A DNA stretch of 64,000 nt from Polytrichum commune (taxonomy: Eukaryota > Streptophyta > Polytrichopsida > Polytrichales > Polytrichaceae): positions 10,358,501 to 10,422,500 of the forward strand of contig OX485808.1 of assembly GCA_950295325.1 (NCBI GenBank), written 5' to 3'. Below, one piece after another: positions 1-10,553 of the stretch. Below the pieces are notes generated by a model that did no database searches, was not told the DNA's origin, and saw nothing but the letters and a program-made list of their open reading frames with translations. Positions within the stretch are counted from its first letter, which is position 1. The number at the start of each line of letters is the position of its first letter. Both the position numbers and the translations under genes were made by a program.

Positions 1-998
1 GGTTTAACTTCCCACGATCTTGACACTACTAGGATAGTAGGGCCAAGGTGACATCAATGATGACTCCATTTTTATCGAAAATGGCTAATCTGACTACAAT
101 CGATATAGTAACCGGATCCGACATCTCCAATCAAATAGTTGTTGTTCAAATCATGTTGTAATGACCATGGTCAGTTTCACACTTTCTATATTGTAAGTAT
201 ATTATATTGTATATATTATGACACCATGTGATGTGGGACCCATTATTTTAATTACTAAACTTGATTAACTTAAAAATATTCCGGCAACATGTGCCACATG
301 ACCTGCTTCCATTATTTTTTCATTTTTCTTTTAGTAAGGTGACATTCACTGTAAATTGATTAATATTTAAAATTACGTTCATAATAAAAGTGCTCAAATC
401 TACATGAAGTTAGGGCCCAACATGGCAATTTCCAAGAACCTAGGGTGCTAGCCTTTAAGAAGTGGTTGGCAAGGGGGCTTGATCCAGGACCTTGTGAATC
501 CCAAACCAAGTTCTTAGCCACATCATATGTGCACATCACCTAGTTACTCCACATATTTATTGCACATTATTACTTCACATACTTACTATACATAGTTGCT
601 ACACAATTACTACATAGAGTTAATGTATACTTTGCGGCTTTTTGTAGATTTCATTTGAATTAATTTAATTTTTGAAAATAAGTTTGTAGATTCTTTAACG
701 GTTTTTAGATATATATATATATGTGTGTGTATTATTTTAATAATTTTTTTTATTTAACTTGCCTAGAACACTCGTTTCTTAAATTACTTTGCAATTTTTT
801 TATCTCACATATGAATTTAAAATTTTTTTTGACTCTTTAGCCTTTATCAAATCTATAAATATAAAATTTGGAATTCTCCAAGCTATCTAACATGCTTGAA
901 AGTGTGGCTTAGGATTTCAATTCTCATAACTATCTTAGGCTTTGCGGGTTTAGCATGATTATGGGGCCAAACAAGAAGGAGCTTATAAAGTGACCATA
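1..998. other. AT-rich intergenic DNA
   Basis: No coding region or RNA gene is recognisable. The stretch is AT-rich with a short AT/GT dinucleotide run near 711-731. A patch near 420-530 is less AT-rich but has no sustained reading frame. Confidence 0.6.
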
Positions 999-1521
999 CA
1001 TGTGCCCCGGGTACGCAACTCCCATATTATACGCAAGGGACATCGTACTTAAAACGGCTTAAAGGATGGCTTTTGTAAAAATTATATCAAATTATATCAA
1101 ATTAAAATGATCAAAAAGTTGGGTGAAGACCAAATTAAATAAAATGAGATGAAAAAAAAGTTGGGTTGCATATTTATTAAGCCTCCCATTAAAATTATAA
1201 GCCACGAATAGTTGCCTCCCATTAAAATTATAATTCATTCACAATGTTAAAATTTTATTAAAAAGTCCAAAAAGTTGGGTAGTTTGACCTATGGTACATG
1301 TATTAAAACAAATCATATAATTAGGTTTTTAATGCAATTATATGCTTCAAATATATATATTCATTTCCTACATATAATTACATTTTTGGATTCCTTGTTA
1401 GAAGGGCTACAAGGGTTTCCTACATTAAAACAAATTGTATCACTCAATATTGGACTAAAACGCATTATAAGTGATTTAATCATGACCATATAATACGGGA
1501 GTTGCGTACCCGGGACATGTG
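999..1521. mobile_element. Small TIR element (about 520 bp)
   Basis: The left end (about 999-1035) and the right end (about 1485-1521) are inverted copies of roughly 30 bp sharing the core CCCGGGTACGCAACTCCC followed by an AT-rich TATTATA stretch. The interior is AT-rich, contains short internal repeats (a CCTCCCATTAAAATTATAA unit occurs twice near 1182-1232) and has no credible protein. This fits a non-autonomous DNA transposon. No clear target-site duplication was found, so the superfamily is not assigned. Confidence 0.7.
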
Positions 1522-3069
1522 CATGAGTGGGAAAATCTTTTTATAACTAGAATGGTGGGTATAAACTATTATGACATTGCTATTGATGACTAAGTGTCTG
1601 TAGACCCAACCTCGTCATCATGGTATACATCAGATATTACGTTGTTGATGACGCCTCGTCATCGTAGGATGGCAACTAGGTGTCGGTATGGTGCCCCATC
1701 ATCGTAGAGGTGTAAGATATTAGGTATATGGCACCTCACCATCTTAGGAGGTGGAGATGATCAAAGACTTTGACTAGACACTGAGGTTGAGAGAGAAGAT
1801 AATAGAACTCTCGGTCTTGCTCTCTAGTTCTCAAGGATTATGCAATCTTGCTTACATGATGTGCTTCTCATTTTGTATTCATTTTGTACCCATTTTGTAA
1901 CACAAACACACACTTGTAATTGACTTAATGATTCTTTGATGTAAAAGTGACCATTTGGCAAATGGATACTTTTACACAAAGGACCATTATGTTAAATGCA
2001 AGTGTGTGATAGTACCCACAATCCTAATAATGTGACCAATCATGCCCAAAAATCTCCCCGGACACTGACCCACACCACTCAATACGAGGTGACTGTTTAA
2101 GATAAAATTTATCTTAAATGAGGCCCATCTTCCTTTTTAAAGTGGGCCTTAGGGGACCCAAGCCCAAAGATACCTCATAATCAAATCACCGAAGCATGCG
2201 TGTCCGAGGGGCTCCTAATGTAAGAAGAATTTTTTTAAGGCGATATCCTTATCAATATTGACAACTATGTAGTCTATTATGCCTTCTACAACTAACATTC
2301 CTCCCCAAGTTTTGTCAAAGCCTTGGAGATATTCAAGGTTTACATATTGAGTGGAATTGGAATGGACAATGTAGATAGTGGGTCTCTCCTCCCTTGTTGG
2401 TGACACTTGGTGGTTTGGGGGTTGCCTTGGTTAGTGGGATGGGGGTGGTCCTTGGCTCAGTGGGTCCAGTGGGTTGTCCTTGGTGGGTGTCGATCTCTTT
2501 TACTTCTCACATGGCAGTGCTTCGCGCTCAAGAGCCCCACCTCCCCTCGGTGTGGGCGCATTTTTCCTTGGTTTATGCACTTGGCGCTGGCTTTCTTGCC
2601 TTCTGTCTCATAAATATATTTTAAAATAAATACAAAAATAAAACCTACTACGTAGTCTACCTGTCATGAATACATCAACATCATATCACCTGATCATCAT
2701 TATTTACTAACAAAATTTAGAAGCAAGTGAGTTGCGTCAAGTCTATTTCGGAAACTGAATGAAGTACATCAAGGATCTCAACAGAAAGAGCTCCAGTTAT
2801 TACAGTTGTCACCACAACCCCAGGAGCCTTGTTTAGAAGCTGCCCAGAATGAATATATACAGGAAGCGTGATGCCTAAATCAATTCATATGTATATACTA
2901 CCCCTCTTCTCGATTGCCGAGAGGCTACATCTCTCAGATCTGGAGCTATAGCGCAGCCATGCATCGTTGATTGAACTTTGAGCAACAAAATAGGCGATCA
3001 CATCATGAATTAGGTTCTCTCTTCTTTAGCTTCAGTGACATTTAGTGTGACATGTGCTGAGTCTTGAGA
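1522..3069. other. Intergenic DNA with hairpin and GT-rich patch
   Basis: About 1610-1750 holds four degenerate occurrences of a CCTCGTCATC-like word. A 100-bp imperfect hairpin lies at about 1908-2008: outer ends ACACACTTG and CAAGTGTGT, inner stem GTAAAAGT...ACTTTTAC. A GT-rich patch at 2400-2560 gives short overlapping open frames without family resemblance. I see no gene. Confidence 0.5.
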
Positions 3070-3780
3070 TCTAAGCTGATTCTATTAAGAATTCCAAGGT
3101 CGGTGATCAGTAGTGCTCATCACAGTCACATCGACTCCTGATGCCTCAATGGACGGTTTAGAGGTGGGGATTCACAGAAAAATTGGTTCACGTTTTTTCA
3201 CGTATCTGCGCTCTGCTACTTCTTGAAACTAGTACGATTTCAAGCCCGTGGAACATCCATACATAATTGTAGCATTCTTAAGGTTGAGGCTCAAGAGCAC
3301 CCTTGAGAAGATGATAAGCACTCTTATTTCTGTGACCTTCTCCATGTATCCATCGCATCGATTCGTGCAGCTGTGGATCTAACCTTTGGATAAGAATTCG
3401 TGATGGGCAATAGTGCCTGTGCAAAATCATGTGAAGTTTGTGCGCGTTGCGTATCCCATGATTTCGTCCATCGAGAACGTGATAGGGATTATGCGGTCAG
3501 TGATTCAGTGGTGCGAGATTTCTTTCAGAACTGTGGCTTTGATGATTTTATAAGCATTCCAAGGTTGTTCGATAGTGTTCGTCCGTCACTCGTGATACCT
3601 CGATGGACGGTTCAGAGGTGGATGTTTGCACTTCTTCACATGGATGTGACGGAGCTGCTGCTACCGCTCGAGTTTCTGATATGTATTGAAGTCCGTGGAA
3701 CATGTATACCATTGCAACCTTCTTGAGCCTGAGTCTAGAGGTCATCATGGAGAAGATGATCACTTTTGCTCCATGATCTT
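3070..3780 (+). repeat. Degenerate tandem duplication upstream of F-box gene 1
   Basis: Two direct copies, about 3070-3360 and 3530-3780, share several blocks in the same order: a segment with ATTCCAAGGT, then a GATGCCTCAATGGACGG-like block followed by AGAGGTGG, then a CCGTGGAACAT block, then GAGAAGATGATA/C and CTCCATG. They are diverged and no long shared reading frame survives. They may be duplicated leader or promoter DNA of F-box gene 1 or an old non-coding repeat. Confidence 0.6.
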
Positions 3781-3798
3781 CCACAAGGGGATGTACAA

Positions 3799-3887
3799 CA
3801 TTCCCTCTTGGCACAATTCCCTCTTGTGTGTGGGAAAAACATAAGAATTCTCTCTCAAAAGGAGGGAATTGTGCCAAAGTGGGAATG
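3799..3887. repeat. Hairpin-forming inverted repeat
   Basis: CATTCCCTCTTGGCACAATT at the left is mirrored by GAGGGAATTGTGCC and GTGGGAATG at the right, giving a stem of about 25 bp with a loop of about 35 bases. It could be a tiny MITE or an inverted duplication. It lies about 480 bp upstream of F-box gene 1. Confidence 0.75.
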
Positions 3888-4371
3888 TTCATAGTGGAAA
3901 AACCATCCCTTTTCCCAAGCGGGAAGTTCTCAAATACACATGGATTCATGTGTATTTTGTCTATGTATAGTGGTTTAGCTCCTTATAACACATCTAAGTT
4001 AGACAAGGTTGTTTTAGTTAACTTAATCCGCATTGAAATGGAAGAACCTTATAATTACGTGTTATATATTGAGGGCTCCTATTCTGATTTGCTTGATCTT
4101 GCCTCATTATTTTGTAGGCCTCATATCTGTTGGAGATCTAGAGCTTCTCTTCAAGATCGAATGGGAGTAGGAGCCATGCAATTTGATAGGCCGTTTGAGC
4201 CCTGCATAACAGACTATAGACTACTGGATCTGAAGATTGGCAGTGGTGGGATAGTTTCTAGTTATAGATCGCACCAGAGCATGTTGCCAGAGCATAGAGA
4301 TGTTCTGAAGGATCGCGACAAATTTTGAAGAGATTATCATTAGCATTGTGACTAGTTCTAAATAAGAAAAC
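3888..4371 (+). other. Upstream leader region of F-box gene 1
   Basis: This stretch holds an open frame (3828-4328) without recognisable domain content, so I treat it as promoter or 5' UTR of the F-box gene. No clear TATA box or splice pair could be defended. Confidence 0.35.
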
Positions 4372-5790
4372 ATGCCAAAAAAAATGGAGTCTTTTGCACC
4401 AAAGGGCGTGGAGCAGTTGGTGTTCAAATCTGTTTTGGTGGGGTTGCTCATGCTGGAGATATCTTCTAAGGGGCGTAGATCTAGACCTATACGACGTCGA
4501 TATTTTCCAAAGCTTGTCAGCATTGGACAAATTAAAAAAAATTGGGACTCTTTGCCCGAGGATGTCCACGACAAGATCGTAGCAGGTTTGCCATTCAAAC
4601 AGGTCTTCCAGTTCCGATCAGTTAGCAAAGAATACCATGACATTATCAACAAACGGACATTTCAGCAGGCTCGTTGGCAACGTTTTCCCACAGAAGGGAT
4701 CTTCAAGCCCCTGGTTTTCTTCGTAGACCCTACGAGTGGATGGCATTGGGTAGGCTTTGACCTAGTGGCAAAAAAGTGGAGTAGGCTTCCTCCCTTGTCT
4801 TTCCTAGAAACACCGGATCCAGGTCTCATGAAGGAATTTTTAGTAGCTGGGAGTGGTGGACTTCTATGTGTCAACGTCTCGAAGCAACCTGGTGTCGAGC
4901 GAATTATCATTTGCAATCCACTGACGAGAGATATGAGGAAACTCCCACCCATGAATTTTCCGAGGCAACCTGTGCTGATGAACCTACTTCTCGACAAGGA
5001 CATCAACAACTACAAAATAATCGTGGCCGGGAGCGCGACGATCGGCAGCGAAGAGCTTTCTCGAAAGACAGAAGTGTATGATTCCATTACTCAAGAATGG
5101 AAAGTGGCAGGCGATGTACCAGGGCCAGAGTACGCTCTCAATGAGTTCCAAACGGGAGCATTGTCCGAGGGCGTCCTTTATTGCGTTGGCTTCATCAGCA
5201 CGGGAGACAGGATGACCCACGGGTTGTTGGCTTACCATGTCGAAACCGAAAAGTGGATCCACAACTGGGAGTGCACATTCCCACGCTTGCCATGTTGCCA
5301 ACACGTCGCATCCAACACTACGCAAGTCTTCGAGTCAGAAGGATCGATCTTTGTGTATTGGGAGCAAGAACACAACCAAACAATGGTTCACTTATGTGTG
5401 GCCAAGCTTGAAGTCTCAGCTCTATCTCCATCACAGCCCACAATGTGGTCCGTGGTGGTGAGCGAGAGCAGGATGGGAAGTAGGGGCCTTCTGGTGTATC
5501 CAGAATACCTTGGTATCGGCCATGGCCATGGCAAGGTGTGCATTTTCAACACACTGGAGCTCACAGGCTTTGTGTACAAGATTGGAGAAGGTAGTCCGAT
5601 GTCACAGCCATCGCCACTTCAACCAATGCCAACATCTTTACTACCTGGTGGGCCAAGCGCAAGTGTGCCAAAGGCTAGTGGAAATCAGGGTGGAAGTGGT
5701 AGCAACAACAACATTAGTGGAAACTCTTTATTTTTTGCACTCAATGCTCTTAGCTTTTCTGTTGAGCCAAGCTTCAAAACCCTGGTATGA
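4372..5790 (+). CDS. F-box protein with C-terminal kelch/beta-propeller-like region (F-box gene 1)
   Basis: A single uninterrupted frame encodes 472 residues. The F-box lies at about residues 58-100: NWDSLPEDVHDKIVAGLP, then VFQFRSVSK, the usual pattern for binding SKP1. The remaining ~370 residues carry kelch-type landmarks of plant F-box proteins: GWHWVGFDL, GGLLCVNVS, IICNPLTR, KTEVYDSITQEWK, GVLYCVGF. The likely role is substrate receptor in an SCF E3 ubiquitin ligase; the substrate is unknown. The C-terminal 70 residues are low complexity (Pro, Ser, Gly, Asn) before a conserved end similar to the other two copies. The first ATG of the frame was chosen; ATGs 12 and 78 bases downstream are alternatives, since the N-terminal 57 residues are not conserved. 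The centre (about 4840-5590) is nearly identical to gene 2. The gene has no introns. Confidence 0.9.
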   Translation: MPKKMESFAPKGVEQLVFKSVLVGLLMLEISSKGRRSRPIRRRYFPKLVSIGQIKKNWDSLPEDVHDKIVAGLPFKQVFQFRSVSKEYHDIINKRTFQQARWQRFPTEGIFKPLVFFVDPTSGWHWVGFDLVAKKWSRLPPLSFLETPDPGLMKEFLVAGSGGLLCVNVSKQPGVERIIICNPLTRDMRKLPPMNFPRQPVLMNLLLDKDINNYKIIVAGSATIGSEELSRKTEVYDSITQEWKVAGDVPGPEYALNEFQTGALSEGVLYCVGFISTGDRMTHGLLAYHVETEKWIHNWECTFPRLPCCQHVASNTTQVFESEGSIFVYWEQEHNQTMVHLCVAKLEVSALSPSQPTMWSVVVSESRMGSRGLLVYPEYLGIGHGHGKVCIFNTLELTGFVYKIGEGSPMSQPSPLQPMPTSLLPGGPSASVPKASGNQGGSGSNNNISGNSLFFALNALSFSVEPSFKTLV

Positions 5791-6376
5791 ATGTGCAATA
5801 GGTGGGTCATCCTCCACTCCATCAGAATTGTTGCACAACTAGAAGTTAGAATACATTTTCTGCCCATTTGTGTCTTGAGGTTGAATTCATGGTTGACGCA
5901 AGGTATGGAGAAGTTCAGAGCGAAGCTAGGACAAGAGCATGAGCAGGGGCCTACATATAGGCATGTTTACGAAAATATTGAGGTGACACAAGGATTTCTA
6001 AATTTTACAGGCTGCCCAAAAATAATTTAATTTTTTGCGGTTTGTCCGAAAATAATTTAATTTCTAAGGTTTACCCAAAAAAGGTTGGAGGTGTGGTCAA
6101 CAAATATCCACGCCTAAGTACATTGTGGTGGGGAGGTTTTGCAATTTTTTATTCACAAACATCAAAAGACTAGCTATGCTAGCAGGCTCGGTTATTATGC
6201 ATGTCTTTGAGCTAGGTGGTACAATTTGTTGCCTACACTTTTGGTATTTTGGCATGTGTCCAAATGAGAATGGACGTGAACCCAAAACGCTAAGGATAAT
6301 GGACAACGTTCATGCCAATTAAGTAACATGGTTAGGGATTTGTTGATGTATGGTTTAAATTCGTGAGAGACGTACA
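5791..6376. other. 3' flank of F-box gene 1
   Basis: This is a probable 3' UTR followed by AT-rich DNA. Two direct copies of AAAAATAATTTAATTT occur near 6018-6063. No other gene is seen. Confidence 0.45.
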
Positions 6377-6711
6377 CACTAGTAGAAAACATTGCGAAAA
6401 AGAACCGCAATCGTTTTCCCATTGTAGTTCTTTTGACCACCCTGATTCAGAGTCGCTAAACAACCACATATTTGTTTTTTGGGTTTACCAACTAAAATTT
6501 TAGGAATATGGGGGTTTGCAATATACCATTGGAAAGGTCTTGAAAATGCCTTTGCAAGGGTGTGTTACACACCCCAAATTTTAAAAAATTGCAACTGCAA
6601 AAAAAAAACAAAAAAACATTGTAGTCATTTAGCGACTGCAAATTAGGGTGGTCAAATGAACTACAATGAGAAAATGATTGTGGTTCTTTTTCGCATAGTT
6701 TTCTACTAGTG
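6377..6711. mobile_element. CACTA-like MITE with long inverted arms
   Basis: The 335-bp element begins CACTAGTAGAAAAC and ends GTTTTCTACTAGTG. The inverted similarity extends about 100 bp inward on each side (GCGAAAAAGAACC, then TTGACCACCCT, then the GCGACT region), leaving a small AT-rich centre. CACTAGTAGAAAA ends are typical of plant CACTA (En/Spm) transposons. It codes for no protein, so it would need a transposase in trans. The flanks read GTAC on the left and GTAC just outside the right end, but that word is itself palindromic, so it is weak proof of a target duplication. Confidence 0.85.
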
Positions 6712-8274
6712 TGTACCACATGTGTAACAACAAATAACACATGAGATCAGAAGGTCTGCCGATCCCTGCTTGGATCCTCTTCTTACATGTTTTTGTGTTG
6801 GCATAGAAATGAGGGCTTTTAGATCAACAACCATGGAACAAAATCTCTCTATGATATTATCTGGCAACTTTTTATCTTCGGCAAACCATATGAAATCAAA
6901 TTCCATCAATGTCCCACAAATGTTTGTGTCTAGTTTCGTGGTAGGGATCACCGGTGGTGAAGGATTTGTAGATATTTAGGATGACAATGTCATCATAATA
7001 TTTCTTGATGTCGACACCTCTACGAAAGACGGTGCGGTCATTTTAACTTTAACCACATACACAAATCTAATTTCCATGGTGCTTTGAGAGGTGTCCTTGA
7101 TCACCTTGGCACCCAATTTCTCAACTTGATCCTTCACTAAATATTGTATGTAGACATTGTTGGTAAAGAAAACTTCGTACATTTTTGCAAATGTTCTTAA
7201 ACACCAAATGCTTCAACTATTGAGTACCCATCTCCCGCCTGCGGAAAACCTTCCTATAATGAACAAATGAATCTTAGAGATGAAAGATCTAGTTCCTTAA
7301 TAACTCTATGCTGGAACCATATAGACCAAAATACCTTCCAATGTGCTCCACAACTTAGGACATGAACCCGCTACCCAAAACAACACTATAAATGTGACAA
7401 ACAAGTCTAAGAATATTCTATGCCCACACAAAATTGTAAACATTATAACAAAAATAGCATATATGTACGATTTACAAATGCAACACATTTATTAGCCTAA
7501 CAAGGACGCTTAGGAATGGGAAACCTCCTCATGGAAATTGTTCTACGCAATTGCAGCAAACCCAAGCATAGACCCTAAAAACATTTGCATTAGGAGTGGA
7601 ATCTCCCGACATTAGTGGATTCATTGATATATCTGAATATATCAATGAATTCTCCAATATTGACCTTTGGAGCCACACTGGAAGATCTCCCCATTATACC
7701 ATGAAATGCGCTCACCCTAAACCCTTCAAAATGTCTTTTAGTGAACTGGGAGGTCTCCCCATTTTATTATTTAATACATTCAAAATATTATGTGATAACA
7801 TGGGGAGACCTCCTGATCCACAAAGCATCATGAACTCTTCATTTTTTATTCGGGTTGTCTCCATATTGTATTATACAATTATTTCTAATTATAGTTGTTA
7901 ATTATATATTTAATTTAATGGTGAATTAAGGATATTTATTTATTATTCTAAACCATACAATTTAGTAATTTATTGCTAATTTATTCCATTTGAAATTCAA
8001 AAGTCTACTTTTAGTTAAATATGTGTTTTCCTCCTTTCTAATTGCACAAATTATCCTCTAAATAGATCCACCATGTGCTCACAAACTATATCTTTAAACT
8101 TTGTTGTGCAAACAAGTGATGGTGATATACATGGACTTATATATTTAATGTGTGATTATGCAACCAACCAAATAAAAAATAAAATAAAATTTAAATTCAT
8201 ACTTTGTTGTACTTAGCATGTGAGCAATTATGTTTACAACCCAAGAAGATTGGTGCACAAGGGCTAGAAAATTC
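6712..8274. other. Intergenic DNA with a perfect palindrome
   Basis: A perfect 14-bp stem palindrome with a 4-base loop lies at 7619-7650 (ATTCATTGATATAT, CTGA, mirror). About 7690-7830 holds a looser inverted pair around GGAAGATCTCCCCATT and ATGGGGAGACCTCC. Short open frames here show no recognisable family. No gene is called. Confidence 0.5.
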
Positions 8275-8565
8275 TTGTGCATGGGAGTTAGATAGCTCCT
8301 ATTCGAAGATTTTGCATTGGAGTTAAACAACTCCGATTGTGAGTCAGACACCTTCCTTTGGAAGATATTTGTGTCGGACTTAGACAACTCCAATTAGAAG
8401 ATATGAATCAGAGCTAGACAACTCCCAACTATGGATGTTATTCATTGAAGCTAGACAAATCTCAATGAATGAATGAATGAATCTAGTTGGAATTGAACAA
8501 TTCCAACTAGGAGCATAGATGAACGAATCAAGTTGAAATTAGACAGTTCCAACTAGAGGATTGTG
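8275..8565. repeat. Array of short hairpin repeats (about 40-50 bp spacing)
   Basis: Successive units each contain a small self-complementary word around a TTAGACA-type loop: GGAGTTAGATAGCTCC, GGAGTTAAACAACTCC, a GTCGGACTTAGACAACTCC unit, GAGCTAGACAACTC, TTGGAATTGAACAATTCCAA and TTGAAATTAGACAGTTCCAA. The stem bases vary between units while self-complementarity is mostly kept. A short GAAT run (near 8465-8480) interrupts the array. Nothing suggests coding. Confidence 0.7.
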
Positions 8566-10037
8566 ATTGAGCCAAAAGATAGAAGCTTCATAAGAGAAAG
8601 AAAAGTAGAACTATGATAGCAGAATTTTATTATATGAGAAATAGAAAGTAAAAATATTGCCTTTGACAGAATAGGGAGCTCGGGGGAGGAGAGAGGATCT
8701 TTGGTCTCTCTCGTATGGTCGGGTGGGTTGAGCTCATAGGCAATCACAATCTTGTGGTTAAGTTGTAAAGCTTTTGTGATGTAACAAAGTTGGAAGTTTA
8801 CATTCTGGTACTTCATGTGCATTCTTGACTGTATTATTTTTGTGAATAAAGAGAGGAATGTGACATTGATCTTACCAAAAGTTTAGAGCCCAATCCTCCT
8901 AAGAATGGCATGTTAGAGAATTACCAATATTTTGTGACACTGTGTTGGACCATGCATTGTTTTGGCATGAGGCATCCACTTTGGTGTTCTGCGTCAACCA
9001 TCAAAAGAGGCTGTTGATGAAGTGAATCAGTTACATGATGGTTGCTCTTACCTTGAGGTTAACCATTAAATTTGAGCTTCAATATACATCTTGAATCAAT
9101 ATGCAGCTTCAATGCTACCAATAACCATGGTTACATAATGAACTCACTAACCACTCATACATGAAGATATACTCTAAACAAGGAAACATGGGTTGTTAAA
9201 CTTATTTTAACAAATTTTGTGGCATGATCCTTGTGTGTTAACACACCTTTGTTTGACATCTAACTCAGATTGATGGGATAGATTTACTCCTGAATGAGAT
9301 CCGTCTTTTACACAATTTTAAAGACATTCAATTTGCATGCATTTCTGGCAAGAGTTCAATGGACAATTTAAAGTCAATCTTGAGTCAAATTCTTTGACAG
9401 AGGTTTAACATTTAATACGCTTGGTACCTAACCAACCACAAGCTCAAAACCCTTCTTGGTGATTTGTGATTTTAATTAGCCTCTATATCTATATGGACCA
9501 TTGATTTGGTATTCATACAACCACAGATTCCCCATTGCACACAATCTTTGTCAAAGGTTAAGTATAGCACCACAAAGCCCTACTTACTTTATTGAGAACT
9601 TATCATGTTGTCAATATATATGTATCACAATGTCAATTCCCCAAACTTCAAAGTGTGAGCAACTTCTAACTACAAATCGATGGGATACCCTCAATAACAC
9701 CAAAACACAAAGGAATCTTTGATAAACTAAGATTAAGTGAGTTGACTCAACATCTAGAGTGGTTTGAAAATTTGTGCAATATTTTTTAGAGATGGAGTAG
9801 AGGAAATGATGAGGAATGCAAGTTGTTGTGTAATTCTAATCCATGCAAATAATTAGTTACATGGTCTCAAAGAGGCAAGTAAGTAAAACCCCCTACTTGT
9901 ATAATAGTGTCTCCTTAAATTGAGCATCAAAATGTCCTACTCTGCACATGAATGCACATACAAATGTTCACTCAATAGGATCCAAAAGTAATCCCAAATA
10001 GTGTGGAAAATGACCTATCCGACCAAATATACTGAAA
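8566..10037. other. AT-rich intergenic DNA
   Basis: No gene, RNA or transposon end could be supported in these ~1.5 kb. Reading frames are short and without motif. Confidence 0.5.
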
Positions 10038-10365
10038 TACACTAAAAGGATATTTAGTGTTTGATTATATTCAATGTTGTTACCACCCTACCTTGCTCAA
10101 CACTAATTTTCAATTCCTTGACGATCAGTGTTAGACATAAATGTGCCGCAACCTTCCCTACTACCACCTCCCTTCATGTGAAGCATGGATTTCATATTCT
10201 TACTAACACTAATTTAATTCAAACGTAACTTCCACATATTATCATAGTTGATATTTAGTTTTTGAGTTTACATTTAATGCTACTTACTTTTATAAACTTA
10301 AAAACATTTAGTGTATGCTCTCGTATTTAGTGTATCAAACACTAAATATCCTTTTTAATGTAGTG
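10038..10365. mobile_element. MITE, family M1 copy 1
   Basis: The left end reads TACACTAAAAGGATATTTAG and continues TGTTTGAT; the right end is its inverse (ATCAAACACTAAATATCC, then a TAATGTAGTG end). The internal segment GTTACCACCCTACCTTGCTC is matched, in reverse orientation, by the copy at 39541-39917, which confirms a dispersed element. It has no coding capacity. The CACTA-like termini suggest a CACTA or related superfamily; no target duplication was established. Confidence 0.8.
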
Positions 10366-10553
10366 GTCATTCATCATTTTTTAAAAACCTTATTTAGTAG
10401 GAGTTAAGCTACAATAATTAGTGTCCAATTGATGAGCCATTCTTTGGTCCGAGCCATTCTTATAAAATGTACTTACTGGACTTGATTAATCACTGGAATT
10501 AATTCCAGTGAGTACATTCTATAATTAATCCCAGTGTGTACGTTTATAATTAC

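Noticed and set aside
2394-2624. Small hydrophobic open frames in a GT-rich patch
   Set aside because: The Gly/Val/Trp-rich composition follows from the GT-rich DNA; two overlapping frames look equally 'protein-like' and neither has a motif.
3548-4328. Overlapping open frames of 133 and 166 residues on opposite strands
   Set aside because: Neither shows a domain, and both lie in duplicated or leader DNA upstream of F-box gene 1.
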